Under the pieces are notes generated by a model. It ran no database searches. It was not told the origin of the DNA and saw only the letters and a list, made by a program, of their open reading frames with translations. The position numbers were made by a program, and so were the translations under genes. Shown here in pieces: positions 27,052 through 34,141 of a stretch of DNA of 64,000 nucleotides; position 1 is the stretch's first letter, and every line of letters starts with the position of its first letter. The stretch comes from Anoxybacterium sp963668245 (GTDB lineage: Bacteria > Bacillota > Clostridia > Peptostreptococcales > Anaerovoracaceae), in NCBI GenBank assembly GCA_963668245.2, contig OY764195.2, positions 2,046,001-2,110,000 on the forward strand, read 5' to 3'.

Positions 27052-28644
27052 ATGGAAAATAGATTTACAAAAGAACAATTACATACATTTGATAAAGATA
27101 TTTTAGTTACTATGATTCTGCAACAACAGGAGTCCCTGATGGAGATGAACAAGAAACTGGACCTTTTACTGGAACAAATTCGCATCTCAAATCAGGCTCG
27201 TTTCGGAAATGCTTCCGAAAAATCCCTATTGCAGAATCAGCTTGTTTTTTGCTTCAATGAGGCTGAGGTAACTATTCAAGATGCAGATGAGATTGTTGAG
27301 CCTGTAATAGAACAGGTTATTCCTGAGCATAAGCGCAGTGCAAAGAAAAAGGGCAAGAGAAATGAGGATCTATCAGGTTTTCCAGTGAGGATTGAAACCC
27401 ATGCTCTTTCTTTAGAAAAACTTCAGGAACTATTTGATGGTGATTATCGGAATCTTCCAGATGAAGTATATAAAAAGTTGGAATTTCATCCAGCCACATT
27501 TGAAGTAGTGGAACACCATATTGCAGTGTACTGTGGAAACAAAAATCAAAAGATTGTAAAGGCTGAGCATCCATTAGAATTACTAAATAACAGTATTGCT
27601 ACCCCCTCCTTGGTAGCAGCAATGTTAAATGCGAAATATGTCAATTCTATTCCTCTTTATCGATTAGAGCAGGAATTTAAACGAAATGATGTGAATATAT
27701 CAAGGCAGGTCATGGCTAATTGGGTTATCCGATCAAGCGAACGATATCTTTCCCTTCTTTACGATCGCATACATAAAGAAATCTACAAGAGCCACGTTCT
27801 GCACGCAGATGAAACACCTGTACGAGTAGCAAAGGATGGCCGTGATACGAAGGCCAATAGTTACATGTGGGTTTATCGAACTGGGGAGCATGGTGATGTT
27901 CCTCCAGCTATACTTTACGATTATCAGAAGACGCGAAAGGCTGACCATCCAAGAGAATTTCTGGTTGGATACAAAGGTGTAGTTGTTTGCGACGGATATC
28001 AAGTCTACAATAAGCTAGAAAAAGAGAGACCTGATGAGCTCACCGTAGCTGGGTGTTGGGCTCATGCTCGCAGGCGGTTTGCAAATGTCTGTAAATCCCT
28101 TGGAAAGAAAACATCAAAAGGAACCCTTGCAGAGATTGCACTTGAACAAATCGCTCAAATTTACCACGCCGACAATCAATTGGCAGATTTATCTAAAGAA
28201 GAACGTTTAACGAAGCGTCAACTCCTTGTAACGCCTCTTGTAGATGCTTTCTTTTCATGGGTAAAATCAAATGGGGGAAATGTACCAAAGAATTCAGAAA
28301 CGGGAAAAGGATTCACCTATTGCATAAACCAGGAGAACTATCTCAAGGTTTTTCTCTCAAATCCTGATGTACCCCTTGATAACAATATAGCTGAAATAGC
28401 AATTAGAAGTTTTTGTGTAGGCAAGAATAACTGGCATTTGATAGACACAATCAACGGGGCAGAATCCAGTGCAATTGCGTATAGCATAGCTGAATCTGCC
28501 AAAGCCAATAATTTAAAACCGTATGACTACTTCAAACATGTCCTTTCTGAAATCCCAAAACATATGGATGGCGGAAATCTTGATTTCATAGATGACCTTC
28601 TTCCTTGGTCTAATTCCTTGCCAGAAACTTGTCGTAAGAATTAA
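27052..28644 (+). CDS. tnpC: IS66 family transposase TnpC
   Basis: This is a 530-residue DDE transposase. Residues about 1-75 form a coiled leucine-rich N-terminus with the family motif RFGNASEKS. A central domain follows (YCGNKNQKIVKAEHP). The catalytic region has HADETPVRVAKDG (first Asp), VVCDGYQVYNKLEKERP (second Asp), CWAHARRRF and VPLDNNIAEIAIRSFCVGKN with the final Glu. Length and motifs are intact, so the enzyme could be active. A TATAAT lies 10 bases before the ATG within the element. Confidence 0.95.
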   Translation: MENRFTKEQLHTFDKDILVTMILQQQESLMEMNKKLDLLLEQIRISNQARFGNASEKSLLQNQLVFCFNEAEVTIQDADEIVEPVIEQVIPEHKRSAKKKGKRNEDLSGFPVRIETHALSLEKLQELFDGDYRNLPDEVYKKLEFHPATFEVVEHHIAVYCGNKNQKIVKAEHPLELLNNSIATPSLVAAMLNAKYVNSIPLYRLEQEFKRNDVNISRQVMANWVIRSSERYLSLLYDRIHKEIYKSHVLHADETPVRVAKDGRDTKANSYMWVYRTGEHGDVPPAILYDYQKTRKADHPREFLVGYKGVVVCDGYQVYNKLEKERPDELTVAGCWAHARRRFANVCKSLGKKTSKGTLAEIALEQIAQIYHADNQLADLSKEERLTKRQLLVTPLVDAFFSWVKSNGGNVPKNSETGKGFTYCINQENYLKVFLSNPDVPLDNNIAEIAIRSFCVGKNNWHLIDTINGAESSAIAYSIAESAKANNLKPYDYFKHVLSEIPKHMDGGNLDFIDDLLPWSNSLPETCRKN

Positions 28645-28727
28645 ATTGCTGATACTAAGAGCCGCTCAATTCACTTCTGGTGAATGGCGGCTCTATTTTT
28701 AACTAGTACAGCTGGTTTACCGTTTAC

Positions 28728-28735
28728 GTATGATG
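28728..28735 (+). repeat. right target-site duplication of the IS66-family element
   Basis: GTATGATG, identical to 26131-26138, directly follows the right terminal inverted repeat. Confidence 0.92.
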
Positions 28736-28775
28736 GAAATAGGCATGATGTGATTACGGAATAACGGAATATACG

Positions 28776-28808
28776 AAAAAAAGACAACCAAAGCACGGTT
28801 GTCTTTTC
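28776..28808 (-). terminator. rho-independent terminator of the small membrane-peptide gene
   Basis: AAAGACAACC (28780-28789) pairs perfectly with GGTTGTCTTT (28797-28806) around AAAGCAC. On the minus strand the stem is followed by a run of seven Ts, so it mainly serves the minus-strand gene at 28832-28918; on the plus strand it is weaker. Confidence 0.8.
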
Positions 28809-28831
28809 TGAATTTCTGGATACTTTATATA

Positions 28832-28918
28832 TTAAAACATTTTAATGATAAAGCCTGAGATAATCCATAAAAAGAATAGGGAATAACCAAGTGTGTATCC
28901 AACTGCTCTGCTCGTCAT
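28832..28918 (-). CDS. 28-residue membrane peptide of unknown function
   Basis: A short gene on the minus strand starts at ATG 28918, with AAAAGGAGG five bases upstream, which is a near-perfect ribosome-binding site. It encodes MTSRAVGYTLGYSLFFLWII followed by SGFIIKMF: one hydrophobic membrane-spanning segment with a short basic N-terminus. A strong terminator begins 24 bases after the stop. The combination of ribosome-binding site, single transmembrane helix and dedicated terminator argues for a real expressed gene. I do not recognise the family; small membrane regulators and type I toxins have this general shape, but nothing shows either. Confidence 0.6.
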   Translation of the reverse strand: MTSRAVGYTLGYSLFFLWIISGFIIKMF

Positions 28919-29208
28919 AGTAGCCTCCTTTTTGTAATTCATTTACACTCTCTTTTGAAAGAAAACGATTGAAATTTTAAATGTGATCTTGTGACAAATC
29001 ATCTGATATAGTTGAAAAGGGAGTGTAATGAATCATTTAACGTTAATATATTAACAATAATAACTACGAAAATCAAGGCTTTTATGGTATGAATAATGTA
29101 TACATTGAAGATACACGTAAAACATTGATAATTTACAGACAATTAGAAATATATATTATATTCAGTCTAAAAATCTTCTTTCAACAAAATGCGATAAACT
29201 AAAATATT
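28919..29208. other. AT-rich intergenic DNA
   Basis: The stretch between the small peptide gene and the hemerythrin gene shows only AT-rich sequence and short A/T palindromes. A promoter for the small peptide gene must lie at its left end, but no convincing -35/-10 pair was found. Confidence 0.4.
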
Positions 29209-29622
29209 CTATTTCATCTCTTTCAAGTTTTTCGCGTAGAGGCCAATCTTTTTATCTTCTGTGGATATGTGTTTAACAAGCCATTCGATAATCATTTGGT
29301 TGGCATCTAATATTACGATGATGTTTCCATCCGATTCGTAGAATTCTTTTTTGATTCTAGACAATTTCTCTATGAACGCCATATGCAAATTCTTTTGGTG
29401 TTCATATTCTGGATAGTGAATGCTGCGCATATATATTTCTTCGTCTCGAAAATGTTGTTTTGTGTAGTCGTCAAGAAATTCTAGCATTTGATCTATATAT
29501 TCTCTAGCTTGTCCTTTTCGACCTGAATCAAATAGCTTTTCCGCTTTAATTAGCCATACCTTATGTTGTTTATCTATTTGTTCAATTCCGACTGATAAAT
29601 CTTCTGACCAAACAAAATCCAC
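29209..29622 (-). CDS. bacteriohemerythrin
   Basis: This 137-residue four-helix protein has the full di-iron ligand set of the hemerythrin family: the first His in IDKQHKVWL, then HFRDEEIYM with His and Glu, HPEYEHQKNLH around YPEYEHQKNLHMAF, and H-x4-D in VKHISTEDKKIG. Bacteriohemerythrins bind oxygen reversibly and serve as oxygen sensors, carriers or scavengers in anaerobes and motile bacteria. The GTG at 29622, with AAAGGTG 8 bases upstream, is preferred to an earlier GTG at 29634 that overlaps that site. The gene is monocistronic and divergent from mnmA. Confidence 0.9.
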   Translation of the reverse strand: MDFVWSEDLSVGIEQIDKQHKVWLIKAEKLFDSGRKGQAREYIDQMLEFLDDYTKQHFRDEEIYMRSIHYPEYEHQKNLHMAFIEKLSRIKKEFYESDGNIIVILDANQMIIEWLVKHISTEDKKIGLYAKNLKEMK

Positions 29623-29727
29623 GACAAATCCCACCTTTCAAAATTTATTTGTAATTTAATACCCATTAAAATCAGTTGCAATCGAAACAAGAGAGTATAA
29701 GTACTAGAAATTATGATGATGTTAGGA

Positions 29728-29733
29728 TATAAT
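29728..29733 (+). promoter_or_regulatory. probable -10 element upstream of mnmA
   Basis: A perfect TATAAT lies 84 bases before mnmA, with only a weak -35 (TAGAAA) 17 bases upstream of it. The gap 29623-29816 holds nothing else recognisable. Confidence 0.35.
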
Positions 29734-29816
29734 AAACGTTGCAATCTTTAAGGAACAAGTAAGAATAATTGATAAAACGATATAGATAGAATTGAAAATA
29801 ATAAAGTGAGGTAATT

Positions 29817-30893
29817 ATGAAAAAGGTACTTATTGCAATGAGTGGTGGAGTAGATAGTTCTGTTGCGGCGGTACTTCTAAAGGAAAGAGGGTTCCATGTA
29901 GCGGGTGCTACATTTAAGTTGTTTGAAAATGAAGATATTGGTATTGATCGAGCAAAAACTTGCTGTTCATTGGAGGATGTTTTAGATGCCAGAAGCGTTG
30001 CTGATAAACTTGAAATTAGGCACGATGTGTATAATTTTGGACTTCAATTTGAAAGAGATGTTGTGATACCGTTTGCTGAGGCTTATAGCCGTGGAGAGAC
30101 ACCGAACCCATGTATTGAATGCAATCGTAGCATTAAGTTTGAAAAGTTCTTGGAGCGGGCTATTTTGTTGGAATATGATTATATTGCTACTGGTCATTAT
30201 GCTAGAATCGACAAGGATGAAAAAACAGGTAGATATTTGCTCAAAAAGGGGTTAGACGAATCAAAAGATCAAAGCTATGCATTATATACAATGAATCAAG
30301 AGGAGCTGTCCAGAACCATATTTCCGCTTGGCGGTTTGAAGAAAACTGAGATAAGAGAAATAGCAAATAGAATGGGATTTGTCAATGCGGATAAGCCAGA
30401 CAGCCAAGATATCTGTTTTGTGAAAGATGGTGATTATGCAGGGTTTCTTATGAACACATTGGGGGTAAGCCCAGGAGAGGGGAATTTTGTGGATCGAGAG
30501 GGCAATATATTAGGTAGACATAGAGGTATTATCCATTATACGATTGGACAGAGAAAAGGACTGGGTATTACTTTTGGCAAACCGATGTTTGTAGTCGAGA
30601 TAAATAGTGAAAATAATGAAATTGTTTTGGGTTCAAATGAGGATTTATTTGTTGATTCTTTTTATGTAGGAAATCTAAACTGGATTTCTATTGATTCTTT
30701 GGAAGCATCTGTTACTGCTACAGTTAAAACTAGATATACACATGCTGAAGTTCCATCCACACTTTATCCTGATAAAGAGGGTATAGTAAAGGTCGTTTTC
30801 CAAACTAAGCAACGTGCTGTGACACCAGGACAAGCTGCGGTATTTTATCATGGTGATGTTGTTGTTGGTGGCGGAAAGATATTAAAAGTGTAG
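29817..30893 (+). CDS. mnmA: tRNA-specific 2-thiouridylase MnmA
   Basis: This 358-residue enzyme makes 2-thiouridine at the wobble position of tRNA-Lys, Glu and Gln. The PP-loop AMSGGVDSSVAA is at residues 8-19. The catalytic cysteines are Cys99 in NPCIECNR and Cys200 in DSQDICFV. The motifs TGHYARI and IGQRKGLGI are present, as is the C-terminal beta-barrel. The sulfur comes from a cysteine desulfurase relay encoded elsewhere. It starts at ATG behind GTGAGG and is followed by a bidirectional terminator. Confidence 0.97.
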   Translation: MKKVLIAMSGGVDSSVAAVLLKERGFHVAGATFKLFENEDIGIDRAKTCCSLEDVLDARSVADKLEIRHDVYNFGLQFERDVVIPFAEAYSRGETPNPCIECNRSIKFEKFLERAILLEYDYIATGHYARIDKDEKTGRYLLKKGLDESKDQSYALYTMNQEELSRTIFPLGGLKKTEIREIANRMGFVNADKPDSQDICFVKDGDYAGFLMNTLGVSPGEGNFVDREGNILGRHRGIIHYTIGQRKGLGITFGKPMFVVEINSENNEIVLGSNEDLFVDSFYVGNLNWISIDSLEASVTATVKTRYTHAEVPSTLYPDKEGIVKVVFQTKQRAVTPGQAAVFYHGDVVVGGGKILKV

Positions 30894-30922
30894 TTTGCGG
30901 TATCAAAATATAAATTGAAAAA

Positions 30923-30958
30923 CAAAAAAACCCTGTAAGTATTACAGGGTAGTTTTTA
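30923..30958. terminator. bidirectional terminator between mnmA and yajC
   Basis: CCCTGTAA (30931-30938) pairs with TTACAGGG (30942-30949) around GTA, with an eight-base A-run on the left and TAGTTTTTA on the right. It serves two convergent genes. Confidence 0.85.
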
Positions 30959-30969
30959 TTGGATGTTGA

Positions 30970-31452
30970 TTAAGCCTTGATTTCAGTTTCTTCTGATGCT
31001 ACTTCCTCAGCGATTTCAGTCGGAGCAGCTTCTGATGCGACTTCTTCTGTTACAGAGTCTTCTGATACAACTACTGTTGTATCTTCTGCTTCATCAGATT
31101 TCTTCATTCTCTTTGGCAGTGCTTTTTTTGGAGCTTCCTGTTCTGCATCTTCTTTCTTAGGTTTTTTAGATGGAGAAGGAGCAGGTTCGTCCGTAACAAC
31201 TTTTGAAATTGCCCATCTCATGACTTCGAATTTCGTTTTATCCGCACCAACTTGGATAGTTAATGTTTCATCTTTGGTTTTTACGACTTTCCCACATATT
31301 CCACCGATTGTGATGACTTCATCACCGACTTTAATTGCATTTCTCATTGCTGTTACAGACTTTTCTCTTTTTTTCTGAGGTCTAATCAGCAAGAAATACA
31401 TAATGACGACTAACAGAATTAAAGGCAAAATGGCTCCTAGTTGTTGATTCAT
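30970..31452 (-). CDS. yajC: preprotein translocase subunit YajC with a long charged tail
   Basis: This 160-residue protein has one N-terminal membrane helix (LGAILPLILLVVIMYFLLI), the hallmark RPQKKREK, then a small domain with VGDEVITIGGICGKVVKTKD that completes a YajC of ordinary size at about residue 90. A further 70 residues form a low-complexity Lys/Glu/Ala tail (KKPKKEDAEQEAPKKALPKR and beyond), not needed by the family. YajC joins SecDF at the Sec translocon. It is on the opposite strand from secD, 480 bases away, instead of in the usual yajC-secD-secF order. Confidence 0.92.
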   Translation of the reverse strand: MNQQLGAILPLILLVVIMYFLLIRPQKKREKSVTAMRNAIKVGDEVITIGGICGKVVKTKDETLTIQVGADKTKFEVMRWAISKVVTDEPAPSPSKKPKKEDAEQEAPKKALPKRMKKSDEAEDTTVVVSEDSVTEEVASEAAPTEIAEEVASEETEIKA

Positions 31453-31522
31453 TATTCATCCTCCTCTCAGGTTATAAAAAAAGTATATAGTAAATTTTTT
31501 CAAATGTAAATGGTTTTTTTTC

Positions 31523-31551
31523 TTGATTTTCTGTTTTGAATGTGTTAATAT
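31523..31551 (+). promoter_or_regulatory. promoter of tRNA-Leu
   Basis: TTGATT (31523-31528), a 17-base spacer and TAATAT (31546-31551), ending 12 bases before the mature tRNA. Confidence 0.6.
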
Positions 31552-31563
31552 AAGTTTTGTTAC

Positions 31564-31650
31564 GCCGGCGTGATGGAATTGGCAGACGTGCGGGACTCAA
31601 AATCCCGTGGTGGCAACACCGTATCGGTTCGACCCCGATCGCCGGCACCA
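31564..31650 (+). tRNA. tRNA-Leu (anticodon CAA)
   Basis: This 87-base class II tRNA has acceptor GCCGGCG paired with CGCCGGC, the anticodon loop CTCAAAA with CAA, a long variable arm (TGGTGGCAACACC), the T-arm GGTTCGACCCC and encoded CCA. It lies alone between a promoter and a terminator. Confidence 0.97.
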
Positions 31651-31659
31651 AAAGTATTG

Positions 31660-31697
31660 AAATGAGTTTCAAATTATATTTGAAACTCATTTTTTTC
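31660..31697 (+). terminator. terminator of tRNA-Leu
   Basis: AAATGAGTTTCAAA pairs with TTTGAAACTCATTT around TTATA, followed by seven Ts. Confidence 0.85.
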
Positions 31698-31837
31698 TAT
31701 TTCGTAGATTTCATAAAAATACAATGTTGTATCGAAAATATCATCATTGTTATGTCGTGCAGAATCGGACTTTGCTATAAAAAATAATAAGCTACAAACA
31801 GTTTAAGGGCATTTTAATGGATAAATCATGATTATGC

Positions 31838-31866
31838 TTGTAGGGAGAGCAAAAAAGTAGTAAAAT
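31838..31866 (+). promoter_or_regulatory. candidate promoter of the secDF-relA cluster
   Basis: TTGTAG (31838-31843), a 17-base spacer and TAAAAT (31861-31866) lie 64 bases before secD. The -35 is weak. Confidence 0.45.
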
Positions 31867-31929
31867 ATCCTGTAATATAAATTTATGATATTGCAATTAC
31901 AAAGCTAAGAAGAGAAGGTGAAAATTACA

Positions 31930-33213
31930 ATGAAGAAGGCATTGGCAGTCATACTGTCCATCATCATCGTCTTTGGCTGGTATGCAACTCTTATGGGGGT
32001 AGGATCTTTTGGACCGATAAAGGACCATATAAAATTGGGACTTGATTTGTCTGGAGGTGTTTACGTTGTCATGGAGGCGCAAACAGATGCTACAGGTGAC
32101 GACTTAAAACAGCTTATGACGCAAACTCAAGCAGTTATTGAAAAAAGAGTAAATCAGCTGGGTCTTTCTGAGCCAGTTGTAACCATAGAAGGCACGAATC
32201 GTGTCAGAGTGGAATTGCCAGGCGCAAAAGATGCAAATGAAGCAATCAAAGCAATCGGAAAAACTGCACAACTCCAATTTGTTTTATCAGACAATACATT
32301 TGTATTAGATGGTAGTCAGGTAAAGGATGCAGGAATTACTACCGATTCACAAAATGGTGGATATGCGATTTCATTAGAGTTTACTGGTGACGGAGCATCT
32401 GCTTTTAAAACGGCGACAGAGAAGGCTTTGAGTGGCACTGTGCAATCTGCCAATGATGGTGTCGCGAATGGCGCGATCATGATTATTCTAGATGGTCAGA
32501 TTATTTCAGCACCTGTTGTAAATAATGTAATCAGCAACGGGAAAGCCGAAATTACAGGCGGTACTGGCGGATTTAGTGAGGATGAAGCTACAAACTTATC
32601 TGCATTAATTCGAGGCGGTGCACTTCCTGTCGAGCTGAAAGAAGTTGAAACCTCTGTAGTTGGTCCAACTCTTGGGCTAGATGCATTGCAGATGAGTTTA
32701 ATAGCAGGAATGATTGGAATTGGATTTATCTTTGTGATGATGATTGGTCTATATCGATTGATGGGACTAGTGGCAGATGTTGCATTGCTATTGTATATCC
32801 TGATTTTATTCTGGGTCTTGGTAGCTATGGGAGGAGTTTTGACACTTCCAGGTATTGCGGGTATCATTCTTTCTATTGGAATGGCAGTGGATGCAAATGT
32901 TATCATTTTTGCTAGAATCCAAGAAGAAATTAAAAACGGAAAATCTGTTCGTGTTTCTATTGCGGCAGGATTTAAGAGAGCCCTTTCTACCATTATTGAC
33001 TCTCAGATTACGACAATTATTGCTGGTGTAGTTCTCTATCAACTAGGCTCTGGTCCTGTTAAGGGCTTTGCTATGACGCTGATGATTGGTATTGTTGCCA
33101 GCGTATTTACTGCGGTAGTTGTAACGAAGCTATACTTAGATGTGATTGCGGACAGCAAGAACATGACGAAAATCGGAAATTTTGCAATAAAGGAGGCTGA
33201 TATCAATGCTTAA
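31930..33213 (+). CDS. secD: protein translocase subunit SecD
   Basis: This is a 427-residue membrane protein. It has an N-terminal membrane helix (ALAVILSIIIVFGWYATLMG), the SecD motif LGLDLSGGVYVVMEAQ, a periplasmic-type P1 domain, then five membrane helices in the second half (MSLIAGMIGIGFIFVMMIGL, GIILSIGMAVDANVIIFARI). SecD uses the proton or sodium gradient with SecF to help proteins leave the Sec channel. The ATG at 31930 is preferred, though a GTG at 31918 is in frame. It overlaps secF by 8 bases. Confidence 0.95.
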   Translation: MKKALAVILSIIIVFGWYATLMGVGSFGPIKDHIKLGLDLSGGVYVVMEAQTDATGDDLKQLMTQTQAVIEKRVNQLGLSEPVVTIEGTNRVRVELPGAKDANEAIKAIGKTAQLQFVLSDNTFVLDGSQVKDAGITTDSQNGGYAISLEFTGDGASAFKTATEKALSGTVQSANDGVANGAIMIILDGQIISAPVVNNVISNGKAEITGGTGGFSEDEATNLSALIRGGALPVELKEVETSVVGPTLGLDALQMSLIAGMIGIGFIFVMMIGLYRLMGLVADVALLLYILILFWVLVAMGGVLTLPGIAGIILSIGMAVDANVIIFARIQEEIKNGKSVRVSIAAGFKRALSTIIDSQITTIIAGVVLYQLGSGPVKGFAMTLMIGIVASVFTAVVVTKLYLDVIADSKNMTKIGNFAIKEADINA

Positions 33214-34120
33214 GTTTAACAGGCAATACTCCTTTATCAAGCACAGAAAGATTTTTTATATTGTTTCAATTTGTATCATTGTGTTAGGAATTGGTACTGG
33301 CTTTGTTAGAGGATTCAATTTTGGAATTGATTTTACCGGTGGTACCATGATGCAAATCGATATGGGAACAGAAGTTACTGTAAGTGATTTGAATGCTGTT
33401 TTGAAGGAAAGCGGTATTAAGGATGCAGATATAGTACATGCTGGAGATGGAAATAAAGAAGTTATTATTCGTACGACCCAGTCGTTAGATACGGATGCAA
33501 GAGAACAAGTGTTAGACCAAATATTTGAAAAATATGATTTAACAGATGAATCCGTTTTGACCGTAGAGCAATTTGGACCGTCTATCGGTGAAATGTTAAA
33601 GAAAAATGCTGTGAAAGCTGTTATCGTAGCAGCAATCGGTATGTTAGTCTATATTATCATTCGATTTGAATGGAAATTTGGTATTGCTGCGATTACCGCT
33701 GTTTTACATGATGTGCTTATTATGATTGCGTTTTACGGCTTTTTCAGCATACCGATTAACAATCCGTTTATTGCAGCGGTATTGACATTGGTTGGATATT
33801 CAATCAATGATACCATCGTAGTGTTTGACAGAATCAGAGAAAACCTCAAGATTATGAAGAAGAATAAGTTGGAGGAATTGATTGACATCAGTATTAACCA
33901 AACTCTAGTTCGTTCTTTGATGACTTCGATTACGACAATTGTAGCGATTATTCCACTTTATATTCTAGGAGGGCAGACAATTCGTGACTTTACTCTTCCA
34001 CTGATTATTGGTATTTTAGCGGGTGCTTCATCATCTATCTTTATTGCCAGCCCAATTTATTATCAATTAAGTATGTTAACGAGTGGATCAAGATATCAGG
34101 GTAAAATGAAAAAAAAGTAG
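33206..34120 (+). CDS. secF: protein translocase subunit SecF
   Basis: This 304-residue partner of SecD has a first membrane helix (IFYIVSICIIVLGIGTGFVR), the SecF motif FNFGIDFTGGTMMQIDMG, then five more membrane helices with the conserved VLTLVGYSINDTIVVFDRIR. It starts inside the end of secD with GGAGG 10 bases upstream, indicating translational coupling. The two are separate proteins here and not a SecDF fusion. Confidence 0.96.
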   Translation: MLKFNRQYSFIKHRKIFYIVSICIIVLGIGTGFVRGFNFGIDFTGGTMMQIDMGTEVTVSDLNAVLKESGIKDADIVHAGDGNKEVIIRTTQSLDTDAREQVLDQIFEKYDLTDESVLTVEQFGPSIGEMLKKNAVKAVIVAAIGMLVYIIIRFEWKFGIAAITAVLHDVLIMIAFYGFFSIPINNPFIAAVLTLVGYSINDTIVVFDRIRENLKIMKKNKLEELIDISINQTLVRSLMTSITTIVAIIPLYILGGQTIRDFTLPLIIGILAGASSSIFIASPIYYQLSMLTSGSRYQGKMKKK

Positions 34121-34141
34121 AAAAGAAATAGGATTGTGTTT

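Larger units (their letters stand above)
26139..28727 (+). mobile_element. complete IS66-family insertion sequence
   Basis: This 2,589-bp element is bounded by 22-bp inverted repeats: GTAAACGGTAAACCAGC and five more bases at 26139-26160, and the complement at 28706-28727 with one mismatch. It is flanked by the 8-bp duplication GTATGATG. It carries the three usual IS66 genes in order: a TnpA accessory gene broken by a frameshift, tnpB, and the tnpC transposase. It landed in non-coding DNA 80 bases after the rRNA operon terminator, so it disrupts no recognisable gene. An undecayed duplication suggests a fairly recent insertion. Confidence 0.95.

Noticed and set aside
26100..28740. Prophage or larger integrative element after the rRNA-tRNA-Glu locus
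   Set aside because: The only mobile genes are those of one IS66 element with its own ends and target duplication; there is no integrase and no repeat of the tRNA 3' end.
29209..29634. Longer hemerythrin start at GTG 29634
   Set aside because: That codon lies within the AAAGGTG site that is correctly spaced for the GTG at 29622.
31557..31787. 76-codon open frame downstream of yajC
   Set aside because: It is made mostly of tRNA-Leu and its terminator.
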